The notes under the pieces were generated by a model. That model was not told the origin of the DNA and ran no database searches. It worked only from the letters and a program-made list of their open reading frames with translations. Of a DNA stretch of 64,000 nucleotides, positions 51,859 through 64,000 are shown piece after piece. The position numbers and the translations under genes were made by a program. The stretch is taken from contig OZ025244.1 of NCBI GenBank assembly GCA_964019155.1, forward strand, positions 29,843,968-29,907,967. The letters are read 5' to 3'. The first letter of the stretch is position 1, and each line of letters starts with the position of its first letter. This DNA is from Osedax fenrisi. Lineage: Eukaryota > Annelida > Polychaeta > Sabellida > Siboglinidae.

Positions 51859-53010
51859 GTGACCTTAATAATACATATGGAACAATTCTTGTTCTACTTG
51901 ATCTTAGCGCAGCATTTGATACAATTGACCATAGTCTTCTCATATCACGAGTGGCTAATATTGGTATCACCGGTAATGCACTTAAATGGTTTACGTCTTA
52001 CATTTCTGATCGTACATTTTCTATTCTTATCAATGGGCACATATCATCTCCTAGAAATATTCCAAGGCTCTGTATTAGGACCGATTCTTTTTAATATTTA
52101 TCTACTTCCTATTTTTTATATAATTTCTAAATTTCCCCTTATATCAGTCCACTCATACGCTGATGATATGCAACTTAACGTAAAATGCACTTCTGATATC
52201 AATGTTGCTCCCAATCTTATGTCTAACTGTATTAAATCTATACATACTTGGCTTTCAAATAACTCTCTATCACTGAATCCCAATAAAACAGAAACTATAC
52301 TTCTTCACCTCCCTTCTCCCAGACGCCCATTAACGGTCCCACCATTTATCATTGTTAACAATCAAAATATCTTATATTCTGATAATGTTAAATATCTTGG
52401 TGTTTATTTCGACTGTTCTTTATCTTTTCATCGCCAAATCTCAAATCTTCTTCGCTCTATAAACTTTCATCTTCACTCTTTCCGTCAAATCCGTAACACC
52501 ATCTCCCTAAGTGTTTCTATAACTCTCGCCTCATATTTCATATTACCGCTTTTCGATTACTGCAATATTCTCCTTTTCTCCTTACCTGACTATCAAATTA
52601 AAAAATTACAAATACTACAGAATGCGTTAGTACGATCAATTTTTAAAATTGATCGCTTTTCCCAAATACATATTTCCCCATATTTACATAGATTGCATTG
52701 GCTACCAATAAAATTTAGAATACTATTTAAAGTTCTTCTATTAACTCATAACTCTCTTCACCACAACCGACCTGAATATCTATCTTCCTTAATCTCTATT
52801 CCTACTCACACTATCTCTCTCCGTTCAACTACTTCTTACCTTCTACATCTACCCTCTAAGCTTAATCTACATACCAGTAATATTCGTGCATGGCACATAT
52901 CGGCCCCTTATCTATGGAATAAACTACCAAATAATCTACGCTCCACTCAATCCACCACCTCTTTTAAATCTCTATTAAAAACATATCTATTTACTATTGC
53001 ATTTCCCTGA
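51859..53010 (+). pseudogene. LINE-C RT open stretch
   Basis: The first about 65 codons of this open frame are out of register (the true RT frame there reads VLLDLSAAFDTIDHSL); from QGSVLGPILFN on it is the genuine RT frame through the thumb and the C-terminal SFKSLLKTYLFTIAFP stop at 53010. Confidence 0.88.
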
Positions 53011-53229
53011 TCATTTTTGTTATCACTATTTATCAATATCTACAATTTTATTTACAATTTATATTAATATTGAGTACCTTCTGTATTCCTATTTATATTA
53101 TTATTAGTTTATTATTTTCGTTTATGTTCCGTTATATTGTTTTTTTTATTTATTTTAGACGATTGATTGCTATGGCACAAAGAGTCTTTAAAATAAATTG
53201 AATTGAATTGAATTATCACTATATAATTT

Positions 53230-54273
<1,044 letters not shown>

Positions 54274-54755
54274 ACACAAGCACACACATTTAAGCCATTT
54301 TTAAATATCTGTAATTCACATATAAATTAAATAATATGTATTATATATAAATATTTACTAATTGTAATGTTTAATTATAATAGTAATTAAAATAAATCAT
54401 AAATTAAAGTATTAATGATTACAATTTATTTATCATTTTATACGAATATTTTACACAGTAAACATTAAATGTTCATTTGAATCATATATTCACAAATAAA
54501 ATAATATTAATTTAATATTATCTTGATAAATTAATTAGCTAACTAATTTATAATAAATAATATATTTTATAATCTATTACTTTCATTAACTTTGTATAAA
54601 TTTACTTTTATAGGGTTAATTTCATTGTGTATATTATATGTATATTTTTTGTTAGATAAGAACATTAAATAAAATTAATAACATTTATAGGTATTACACC
54701 TATAATAATAATAATTACATAAACATTATTTAGAGTATATCACAGTATATATGTA

Positions 54756-54792
<37 letters not shown>

Positions 54793-54904
54793 TTATGTAA
54801 AATTAAAAGTGATAGATATAAATATATAGATAATGGATTTATTTACACAAATATTTAAAAAAATAGTTATCATTTGTGTTTTAGTAAAATAATAATACAT
54901 AAAT

Positions 54905-57450
54905 AAATAAAAAGCTTCTTTTTAGATTATCGGACATTATTGATTTACAAATAGTATGCATGCTGTTCAGTGCTGATCAAGCTTTGGCTATTCTTATTTC
55001 AATATCCTTTTCTGTTGATCCTATGGAGCTACCAAGATATTTGAAGTTTTCGACTTGTTTATGATATTAGAGTTTTTGCTCTTCATGTTACAATCATCAC
55101 TATTCGGATTTAATCTCATATATTCAGTCTTATAAGAATTGATCTCGAGTCCGATATCATTTGCTGTTTATTCGATTGTATGTATTAATATATTTCTTCA
55201 TTGTATTCGTATTAACAGCAATATCGTCGGCATAATGAATGTATGTTATATGTAAATATTGATATTGTCTGGATCTTCTTTGAGTAATTGTGACGCCTAA
55301 CTCTGTACTGTAATCTATAGAATTATTAAGAATATAATCGAGACATACATATGTTATAGTACTATAAATAAGAAACGAGCGATGGTATCTCCATGAAGGA
55401 CTCCAGTGGTGATCTCGAAAATGTTGTACCTCCATCGGGTGATCTAACCACAGAGCGAGTGTTCCTGTACAGCATCACTATAGCGTTGATTATCTCCGTT
55501 GGTATTGCATATTTACGTAGAATAAACTCCATATTGCTTCGGTTTATTGAATCAAACGCTTTTGAGAAGTCTATGAATATAATTGTTATTGGTAGGTTTT
55601 TCGATTTCACACCTTCTACTATGCGACGGATTTTAAAAATTTTTCCTATTGTCGATCTGTTTTTCCTTAAACCATTTTGATTTTTTCCGTAGTACAGGAT
55701 CAATCTCAGGTCTTATTCGGTTTTAAATCATCAGGTTGAATATCTTAGTTGTAATTGAAGTTAGTGTAATTCCCCTATAGTTATTGGTTATGTATAAATT
55801 TCATTTTTAAGGAAATATAGTATACTTACTTCTTTCATCTTTCAATAACTTCTTGAGCATATAAATTATGTCAGGATTCAAGTAAGAATTAATTAAATTC
55901 GTCCAATTTCCATACTTCTGCTGGAATTTCATCTAAACCTATAGATTTTCCATTTTGAATATTTTGTATAGCTTTTCTTAGTTCGTATGCAGTAAATAAT
56001 CCAGTTTTTATATCTAGTTGATCATTGGCTTATTCAATACTTTCATTGTATGTTGGGATTAGTATTGGTTTACCAAGTAATTATTTGATAATGCCATAGC
56101 AGTATACGTTCTTTTTCGCTAGTAGATTTAATTTTGGCTTTATTAAATGTATTTCTTCCACATACTTGGATAACTATATTCAAGGCGAGTGCTGATTTTT
56201 AAAAACTATTTCGTTTTCTATTTCTTCAATCTATCGAGTAACATATTCATCTTGTTCTCTTTCATATGTGTGTGTGTGTTAATTTTGATCCTCTATGAAT
56301 TTTTTGATAAATCTTTGAGTTGGATCACTGTTTTTAAGTTCAACTGTCTGATGAAGTATTTCATGTTTCTGACAGAAATACAGAGATTACCATAGTAATC
56401 TCTTTTTTAGTTTTGGTTTTAACGGACTTTCATTTGCATCAGCTTCGTTGCAGGCTTTCATAATATTATTATATCTTATGTTTGTAGATAAAGCTGTTAT
56501 TTCAAATTCTTGGAGAGTTGAAATCTATTTTTCACTTCGGTTACAAAGCTACTTCAGATATCAGTATCATGTTTAAGTATGGTCCTATCGTAATGTTTAT
56601 TATTACATAATTTCTTTTTATTTTCTCTCAGACAAAGTTGTATTTCGGTTGAAATAATACGATGATGATATGCTAAGCTGGTAAACGAATTGTATGCATT
56701 TACAATTTTTAACGCTGTTTTCCACTTATTATTTATAATTATGAAATCAATTTGTGATTAAAACCATTTGGAGAGGCGTATATTCAAAATTGTCCTGACC
56801 TATTCTGGGAGTGCGTATTCAAATATAATAGATTGTTTTCTTGAACAAAATTATGTAGCATATTACCATTACAATTTGTAATTCTTTGTAAAGAATATTT
56901 GTATCTATCATCTTTTACGAGTTGCGCATTGAAGTCTACTCTGATTATTATTACATTATGTTTTGGAATATATCTGACAAAAGACATTAGATCGGTGTAG
57001 AATCACTCTGTAGGTAATCCTATCCTGTTCGTCACTCACGTTTGTTGGACTATAGCATGAAATTACGCTTGTCTGTGGGTTTCCCTGGAAATGTATTGTC
57101 ACTATTCTGGATTTTATTATATCAACACTATATATTGCATTATAAGCCCTTGAGTTTATCAGCTGCATTCCTCCACGTTAGAAGTTTCCACTTACCAAAG
57201 ATATGTTTCTTTATATCAGTTTTTAACTGTATGAATCTATGTTATTGTATGCATATCACTTATTGTCCAGTTATTTCAGTAAAGGCTATCAGTTCGGGTA
57301 TTTTCCATGGTTGTTGTAGTGTTTGCGTATTTAGAGATCCGATTCTAAAGCTTTTCTTTGATTTTAGAAGTTTTGGTAAATTATTTATATTGTTGTTCTT
57401 ATTTTTTTTTATTTTTTTTTTATTCTCAGTAGCTAATATTTCGACTACAG
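54905..57450 (-). pseudogene. LINE-A, endonuclease plus RT, minus strand, second copy
   Basis: Endonuclease: GNPQTSVISCYSPTNVSDEQ (57040-57100), HNVIIIRVDFNAQLVKDD (56900-56960). RT: NGLRKNRSTIGKIFKIRR (55640-55690), IIFIDFSKAFDSINRS (55535-55590), SVVRSPDGGTTF (55415-55460), HYADDIAVNTNTMKKYIN (YADD 55222-55233). It ends at 54905, inside the thumb, a few bases from where the 34.98-37.48 kb copy has a recognisable LRRSLFY-type change (both read SDNLKI or SDNLKK at this place). Frames broken. Confidence 0.83.
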
Positions 57451-57907
57451 CCTAATATGTTACTGTATGACGCGATTCTTGTCCCCGAGATAATTGATGT
57501 GTGTCATATTAACTTTTGATGGCTAATAACTATTAACATTTTTATTATAAACAGTATTACAAAATTTAAATTATAAACAGTATTAAAAATAAAATATTAA
57601 AAAGTATACCGTATTAAAAAATTATAAAAACTATTATTAATAAAAACTATAAATAGGATTATAATCTTTAAAAAAAACAGTATTACAATTATAAACATGT
57701 TTGCAATACAGTATTAAAAAAAATAAAAAACATGATTTAATTTATTGTATATCATTTTATTTTAATTCTTCTTTTTTGTTCAAATTATACTATCATGATA
57801 TTATTATAATGCATTTTTATGTATTTTATATAATAATCAATATTTCTTTATCAGTATTTATTTTTATTTTTATTTAAACAGTATTGAAATATATGTCATA
57901 TGGATAG
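57451..57907. other. Non-coding with ACAGTATTA... repeats
   Basis: Imperfect repeats of AAACAGTATTAAAAATTATA type at 57550-57730; no gene. Confidence 0.6.
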
Positions 57908-58850
57908 TAGGGGAAAGTCCCCGATTACCGACCCCCTCCTAATACCGACCCCCTCATGTATCTCAGTAACTATAAGAGATATCAAAAAATAATATATACA
58001 TGAACTGTTAGTAATTTCATGATAAATATGAAAACGTATTTTATTTTAAAAAATATGTAATCCTACAATTGTTATTTGATAAAATGTAATATTCTGTTTT
58101 ATTTTTTTTAATATTTAAATAATAACTTTTTTTAAATCATTGTAAATACTTTATTAATTAAAAGAAAATTTGATTTTGTACATAATATTGTAGAAAAATA
58201 AAATGTTTATAAATATTATAAAAATAATTGAATTTGAATAACTATTAACCAATATATCTTAATTATAGCAACCTATATTATTTTCCTATTACCGACCCCC
58301 TAAATTACCCTAATACCGACCCCATGTGATTTATAATATCCATTCAAAATAGATTCGTATTTTACTTTAAAATATGTCGTAAGTTGTTTATGTATCATTG
58401 ATATAGATTTAGGATTCATAATTCCAGTTGATTATATACATACTGATTAATAAATAAATATTAAATAATAATATACAATATTTTAATATAATTACTATAA
58501 AGTTTAAATTTAAATTTAATATTACTATTAAAACATAAATTCAATAAAAAATAAATTACGTCATGTTATAATTAATTATAGTTATGTATATCTACTCTTT
58601 TTATTAGATATTATAATACTACAATTATTTATACTACGATTATTTTAGGAGGTCGGTATTAGGCACATGTATCCGATTACCGACCCCCTGTTTATTCTTG
58701 TAAATATAATTATATCAAAAATTTAAAATAGCCACTTTATTCATTGCCATAATATTACCCTAATTACAAAATGTCAATTAAATATATTTAATATTGAATA
58801 AGTTATTACAAATACTCATTTAGGGGTCGGTATTCGGGGACTTTCCCCTA
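57908..58850. mobile_element. 943-bp TIR element, TAGGGG family, variant 3 (TACCGACCCCC)
   Basis: The left end TAGGGGAAAGTCCCCGATTA and the inverted right end TAGGGGAAAGTCCCCGAATA differ at one base; both continue CCGACCCC. The motif TACCGACCCC recurs at 57924, 57942, 58290, 58314, 58645 (inverse), 58677 and 58825 (inverse). No transposase. TA may be the duplicated target. Confidence 0.85.
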
Positions 58851-59207
58851 ACAATTATTTATTTTTCTCTTTATTTAATATTTAACGTTGAATGCCTATT
58901 CACGAATCACAACTTTTATTTTTATTATCTGTATCAAATTTATTTATATCTAGTTTATTATTATACTTTTATATTTTATCTTAGTTTCTAATTTTAAATT
59001 TTTATTTTGTTCGTATGTGATTAACATTTATTTAATCATTTCATTGTTTTTTATATTACTATGATTTTATTATTATGTTTATCATTATTTTTATTTTATT
59101 ATTTTATTTGAATAGAAATAATGATATTGACATACTGCTAGGAGGTTTCGAAATAATAAATCTGATCGCTTTTACTAATCTTCCTTAGACTTTGTATATA
59201 AATTGAA

Positions 59208-59248
<41 letters not shown>

Positions 59249-59419
59249 ATATATACACATATATAACTATCGATAAAGTAGACAGCGTTACATCTAGCAA
59301 TTCAGCCATCAATATCAATATTGAGCTAGTCGTTCAATTGTCAGTCAAAAATATAATTTTAATTTATAATTTAAAAATATAAAACGTTTATATATAGACT
59401 TATATACATATATTACTAA

Positions 59420-59475
<56 letters not shown>

Positions 59476-59635
59476 ACTACATACTTATAAAATAAATTAT
59501 ATATTAATTAAATTAAACTCTATTAATAATATAATATAATTTTATATTATATTATATCATATTACTTTATATAACTATAATACTATAATTATAACTCCAA
59601 TTAAGATTATACTAACAATAATTAACTCTAACGAT
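58851..59635. other. AT-rich non-coding stretch
   Basis: Two (TA)n arrays (59211-59244 and 59426-59476). Nothing else seen. Confidence 0.5.
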
Positions 59636-60719
59636 TTGATCAGATACTTCCTCTCCTTCCCTGTGATAATTCCTCCGATTAATTATTTAAAATCCATTCT
59701 TATTGATGCCTCTATACAATCATGTTCATTAGGCAAAAGAAAAGCTCCACCATATGCTCGAAACCATAGGGAGTAATACAAATAAAGTATTATCTGACTT
59801 TCCGTCAGACACTCTATCTTCAACTATCGATGAATACTTCTATCATAAACTCACAATTGCTCTATGAAATTTCCCACCATATCCTATTTAATCACCCTAA
59901 CCTTGTCAACTCACTCACTTGATTTATTTACCGTCCCTTCCATATCATCGATAGGAAAACTACTTAATTCAACTATTAGTTCATATACTATATAACATAT
60001 TCCTCTTTCCCTTATACATGAACACGCTGACTTCCTCAGTATCCCTCTAAATAATAAATTCTGCAAATTCCTCGAATTTGATACTATTTAACATCATTCA
60101 TAGGTGTTACCTATATGTACTCATTAAACGCTTCCTAAGAAAACAAACGTTGAACCTCTGAGACTAAATAAGTATCGCCTAATTTATAACTTGTTAATAT
60201 TATCCAAAATCTTAATATCGTGGCGAAACAACCAACTAACTATTTATTTTCACACATAATCCCTCACATATTCCAAAGCGTATATCTATCTTCCAAATCA
60301 AAAGATACCGTCATAGCGAGAATATCCAGCGATATTCTCACAAATATTGATAAAAAAATTCCAAATTCTCGTAATTATTGATATCTCATCCGCGTTAAAT
60401 ACTATTAACCATTCAATACTCAATCACCGACTTACATAAATATACATCACTAGTATACTACACACATATAGCTCTCGTATTTCATAACTAATCGAACTTC
60501 CTCAGTTTTAGTACACGAAACTATTCTTATCCTCATCTCGTAAATACGATGTTCCACGGGGGACATTATACCAATACTATTTAATATTATATAATTCCTC
60601 TTCTCCAAATTATCTCGAATTCTCAAGTTAGATTCACTACTTATGTGGATGATATCAAAATGTATGTAAAATGTACAGAAAATAAAAATGTACACCTGCT
60701 ATATCCATTAATATTGATT

Positions 60720-60935
60720 GGAGGAGATATTAGTTTAATTTTTACTTAGGAGTGGAAGGTCAAGGAAGATAACCCCGATTTTAATTGGATTGGAATTAAG
60801 GGAGTTAATTGTGAGCAAGTTGTGAATGGTAGTAATAGCGGAGGAAAGAATGTAAGGTGAATATTTCTTATTTTCTGTACATTTTACAAAAAGTTGGATA
60901 TCGTGAATCTAACTGGAGAATTCGAGCTCATAAGC
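60720..60935 (-). repeat. Inverted segment inside LINE-C
   Basis: On the minus strand this piece reads the RT sequence after the catalytic site (HNLLTINSLNSNPIKIGVIF, matching HTWLSNNSLSLNPNKTETIL of the fuller copy). It also repeats, in inverse, the 60615-60690 words GAATTCTC-AGTTAGATTCAC and TGTAAAATGTACAGAAAATA. Thus part is an inverted duplicate and part the missing next segment. Confidence 0.75.
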
Positions 60936-61064
60936 TCTAATTTATAAGCTGTAAGTTACAGCTTATAAAGTATTCAACCTATGACTAATTAATTTTAGTT
61001 TTATAGAAAAACTATCCCACATCCCCAATTTACTAAATTATCAACTAAACCATTATGAACTCAC

Positions 61065-61142
61065 TATTAATATTTATTGTAACCCATCATTTTAAATATA
61101 TTCAATAAAGCATTATCTATCTATATTATCCTATCTTATCTA

Positions 61143-61202
<60 letters not shown>

Positions 61203-61366
61203 ATGTAACACACAAACTATTATTATAAAATATGCATTAGTAGGTGCATAAGTAGTGCCTATATTTGTAATCTGCACCTATTTATTCTGATGTTGATGTA
61301 GATACTAATTAATATTGTATTAACTATATGTATAAAGTATATCATCTTATTTCACACTGTTATTAT
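61065..61366 (+). repeat. Direct repeat of LINE-C 3' tail and flank, left copy
   Basis: Starts TTAATATTTATTGTAACCCA, includes TTCAATAAAGCATTATCTAT and a (TA)n array, and runs to TATATCATCTTATTTCACAC. The right copy is at 62083-62338. Confidence 0.8.
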
Positions 61367-62082
61367 TCTTAACTAAATAATATCCACCGCTACTATTATA
61401 TATTCAGTCTATATACTATCTCTATTCGACTACTGAAGTTCCATCATTTACAATATATCCTCATCATATATTTCTAACCTCAAATTCTTCAAAATTATAT
61501 AGTTAGGTTCATATTTAATATCCCAAAAAGGATAAAAAGATAAACTCCATTATATATAGCTAATCTAATGGAATAAATAATCTCTAAGGGATTACAGCTA
61601 TAGCTGTAATACATAGAGTCCTCTATGAAACCCTACTACTGGAATATAAATCAATTCACTAGGACTCTATTGAATACATAGTATCCATACTAGCACTTAT
61701 ATTATCAACGATACCACTACACATATCACAAATACGTTTCTACTTCAACTACCTCCTAAATATTACTTACATTCAACTAAATCAACCAGGTCAATATCCA
61801 TCCATACTCCCAGAACACTCTCCCTACATCCATCCGTACGATACCATCAACTCCAAACTTCAAGAATACTGAAAACGCATTTATTAAATCTAAAACATCT
61901 ACTTCGCGGCAGATTACTATAGTAATTACGTTATGGTAGTCTCTGTTATGTGTATACTAATGTATACATTAGGAGAGTTTTAAATCCTAAAACAGCACAA
62001 ATGTAAAATGTATGTCCTTTCGTTGAGTGTGTATAAATCACAACGTATTTATATTTATTTGTATTCTTTATATATTGAAGTA

Positions 62083-62338
62083 ATTAATATTTATTGTAAC
62101 CCATCATTTTGAATATATTCAATAAAGCATTATCTATCTATATTATCCTATCTTATATATCTATATATCTATATATGTAGGTTAGTAACCTAGTGCAAGT
62201 AACAAACAAGCTATTATTATAAAATATGCATTAGTATATTTGTAATCTGCACCTATTTATTCTAATGTTGATTTATATACTAATTAATATATTAGTAACT
62301 CTATGTATAGAGTATTTCATCTTATTTCACCCTATTAT
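62083..62338 (+). repeat. Direct repeat of LINE-C 3' tail and flank, right copy
   Basis: Matches 61065-61366 with a shorter TA run. This copy sits where the 3' end of the scrambled LINE is expected. Confidence 0.8.
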
Positions 62339-62681
62339 GTGTATCGATAGTTGCGATGCGCAATTAGCTCAGACTTACTTTCATTGTATACAATATATAC
62401 ATATACATATATGTATATGATATTTATCAACATTGAATAAAATAAGAATATTTAATGTTTTATTGTTATAACTACAATATTAAACATAATACTAGGTAGG
62501 TATACATAATACATACGTATTAAATAATTTAAAAACTATATTCGTAATATTATATAAATATATATAACATATTTATATATAATAATATTCGAATCATAGA
62601 ATCATCCTATATATATATGATAATAAATAAATAGTTACAAAACTTTATATGTAATTTTAATAATTTAATTTATTTTTAATG

Positions 62682-62721
<40 letters not shown>

Positions 62722-63069
62722 TGACACATTATAATATTAAATATCAATAAGTAAATAATATCATAATTGTATATATATATATATATACAGTTTATTATAA
62801 TTAAATAAAATAAAACGACACGCAATAAAAAAAATATATAAAAATCATAATAAATAATAAATTATTTATTTACACTGGTCGATTGTATATATATATATAT
62901 AAATATGTTTAATGATAATAATAAATGATAACATTAATTATTACAGGTTACATCGTACCAGGTACGGATGATTTACAATTATAAAAAACAGAGAATTTCT
63001 ATAGGTATCTATTATATGGTATATTTCTAACTGGCACTGTTCCATTTTATATCTGTTTTATCATAACTG
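62339..63069. other. Region 3' of TANGO2 copy 2
   Basis: AT-rich, with (TA)n arrays at 62685-62719 and 62770-62787. It should hold the polyadenylation site of TANGO2 copy 2 (minus strand; for instance ATAAA-type strings at 62830 and below), but no unique signal can be chosen. Confidence 0.4.
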
Positions 63070-63244
63070 TTAACATGGTTGTGACATTGGATTCTTTGAT
63101 TGGTCGTCTAGTTCAAATCGATAATTAGACCACAAATAACGCTGGCTATGGGGCTCGTGAACTTCATGTGTGGGAGGAGCTAGTAAGTGTCTTTCGATGT
63201 ATTCGCCACGCCCATAACTATCAATCAAAATAATCGTACTGCTC
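63070..63244 (-). CDS. TANGO2: TANGO2 copy 2 terminal exon
   Basis: Fifty-seven codons and a TAA stop. Acceptor ATACAG before 63244; entry phase 2 fits the AT|GTAAGT end of the preceding exon. Encodes SSTIILIDSYGRGEYIERHL and the tail after it. This exon has no counterpart in the window for copy 1. Confidence 0.9.
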
Positions 63245-64000
63245 CTGTATTATAAATAGATTTTCGGTATTAATTATGTATAGGAAAATAATAGTTGCAA
63301 TGTTATAAACCAATATTATAGTTTTACAAATCTATATATATATATATATGTATATATTTTATTAATTAAGTTTATTGAAAATGAATATTAAAAAAAATAT
63401 ACATCCCGTATAAACTATTATTATAAATATAATTTAAAAAAACGAAAAAAATAATAAAAGTTCTTAAAAATGTTAGCGATAAATAGATATAAATAATTAT
63501 AGTTAAATAAACTAAACGATGATAGACATGAGATTATTAAGTATGGGCGTATTAGAAATGTGGGTGTATTAGTACTTACATGGTTCCTCCGTTGATTGTA
63601 GGAGAATGCACAAATATCTGAGACCTCTCTTGTTTCACTCGATCAGATAGAGATATCGCTTGTTTGTTTAGTTGTTCACACGGGTAATGTCTGAGTGAGA
63701 ATTTTACGTTAAACTATATTTAAACTATTACTAATAATAAACAAAATTATTGATAATTAGATTATCGAAATTACTGTAATACTATTATACTATAATTATA
63801 CTACTATTATACTACTATTATACTACTATAAGACTACTATTAATAATACTACTAACTGCGTAGTATCACTGAGAAATTTAAATAATTCATCCACCATGTT
63901 ATGATTACTTGAAATAAAATGTGGCGCTTTTCTTCTACGTACACGATCAACTTTAGTAATCATTTGTTTAGATTTTAAATATTCATTTTTCTCCTCGTCT
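63070..64000 (-). CDS. TANGO2: TANGO2 homolog, copy 2, last three exons (partial at window edge)
   Basis: Second gene copy on the minus strand, cut by the right edge. Exons 63857-64000 (partial), 63580-63690 and 63070-63244. Phases agree: CA|A completes Gln, AT|G completes Met. It encodes VDELFKFLSDTTQ, HYPCEQLNKQAISL, IFVHSPTINGGTM, then SSTIILIDSYGRGEYIERHL and a C-terminus with YLWSNYRFELDD before TAA (63070-63072). The STIILID strand and the W--YRF-L ending match the end of TANGO2 proteins (NTVILVD ... WE-RTYEF-L). The exon structure equals that of copy 1 where both are visible. Function as for copy 1. Confidence 0.9.
63580..63690 (-). CDS. TANGO2: TANGO2 copy 2 penultimate exon
   Basis: 111 bases, the same length as the 938-1048 exon of copy 1. 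The translation is identical but for one Glu-to-Asp change (SLSDRV against SLSERV). Donor GTAAGT, acceptor CTCACTCAG. Confidence 0.93.
63857..64000 (-). CDS. TANGO2: TANGO2 copy 2 exon with lineage insert (partial)
   Basis: Reads DEEKNEYLKSKQMITKVD, RVRRRKAPHFISSNHN and MVDELFKFLSDTTQ. The last 14 residues equal copy 1, while the insert differs at many places. The exon continues past the window edge. Confidence 0.9.

Larger units (their letters stand above)
49290..53213 (+). pseudogene. LINE-C, most complete copy (ORF1-like, endonuclease, RT, tail)
   Basis: CR1/L2-type non-LTR element. A 5' ORF1-like part (49298-49717) is followed by a second-ORF N-terminus and endonuclease start SRSIRNKIPMIIEFLNDFNI with ILIITENWL (50270-50355), then GDFNIPTN near 50655. 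RT runs from LKNSRSSSSLDPIPLKLL (51490) through PSSFNNYRPISNHSILSK, VPNKSTETA, LLDLSAAFDTIDHSLL (51895-51945), QGSVLGPILFNIYLLP (52066-52110), HSYADDMQLNVK (YADD 52156-52167) and LNPNKTETILLHLPSP to NIRAWHISAPYLWNKLPNNL (52880). A frameshift at about 52055 and several earlier stops break it. Tail: AAATAAATTGAATTGAATTG at 53189-53213. Confidence 0.9.
59640..62165 (+). pseudogene. LINE-C, scrambled copy
   Basis: Plus strand RT pieces: KKTNVEPLRLNKYRLIYNL and LILSKIL (60145-60210), IDISSALNTINHSILNHRL (60375-60430), DVPRGTLYQYYLI, YLCGYQN-like YVDDIKMYVKCTEN (catalytic YADD variant YVDD, 60640-60670). The next piece (60720-60935) is inverted. C-terminal pieces return on the plus strand at 61400-61900 (LFDY-SSIIYNISSSYISNL, SFKSFLK-like SRILKTHLLNLK) and the tail TTCAATAAAGCATTATC with (TCTA)n is at 62110-62165. 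Broken beyond function. Confidence 0.75.

Noticed and set aside
61065..62338. LTR pair of a small retrotransposon (both start TGTAACCC)
   Set aside because: The repeated piece contains the LINE-C 3' tail and the interior holds LINE-C RT C-terminal sequence, so a duplication inside a LINE explains it better.

Overview
This is a eukaryotic, almost certainly metazoan, genomic window. It is extremely A+T-rich and full of (TA)n arrays, has spliced genes with AT-rich introns, and is packed with decayed APE-type LINEs, Ty3/gypsy LTR elements, SINEs and TIR (MITE-like) elements. Nothing looks prokaryotic. The species cannot be named from the sequence; the mix of LINEs with tRNA-derived SINEs and gypsy elements points to an invertebrate with a compositionally extreme genome.

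The only host protein gene I can support is a TANGO2 (NRDE-family) homolog, and it is present twice on the minus strand. Copy 1 (938-5754) can be assembled from eight exons with GT-AG junctions and consistent phases, from the ATG (MCILF) through the NNRDE box to the next-to-last exon. Its final exon is not visible and would lie left of the window or be lost. Copy 2 enters from the right edge (63070-64000); its last three exons are seen, including the stop codon. The matching exons and flanking introns are clearly paralogous, so the window is roughly one spacer between two gene copies about 62.6 kb apart.

Layout: 1-5.8 kb TANGO2 copy 1 with a SINE in an intron; 6.5-10.8 kb tandem repeat, a second SINE and two TIR elements; 12.5-15.6 kb a 3.1 kb minisatellite of a 16-bp unit, preceded by a 32-bp-arm palindrome; 17.6-37.5 kb fragments of three LINE groups (called A, B, C here) plus a TIR element; 38.9-41 kb a decayed gypsy pol; 42.0-47.6 kb a near-complete gypsy element with both LTRs; 49.3-53.2 kb the most complete LINE-C; 53.2-57.5 kb LINE-B and LINE-A copies; 57.9-58.9 kb a TIR element; 59.6-62.2 kb a scrambled LINE-C; 63.1-64.0 kb TANGO2 copy 2.

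The mobile elements share no pathway with the TANGO2 genes. The most notable points are the TANGO2 duplication with divergence concentrated in a lineage-specific insert, three TIR families sharing a TAGGGG terminus but carrying different internal motifs, a new-looking SINE family, and a minisatellite open in all three forward frames.
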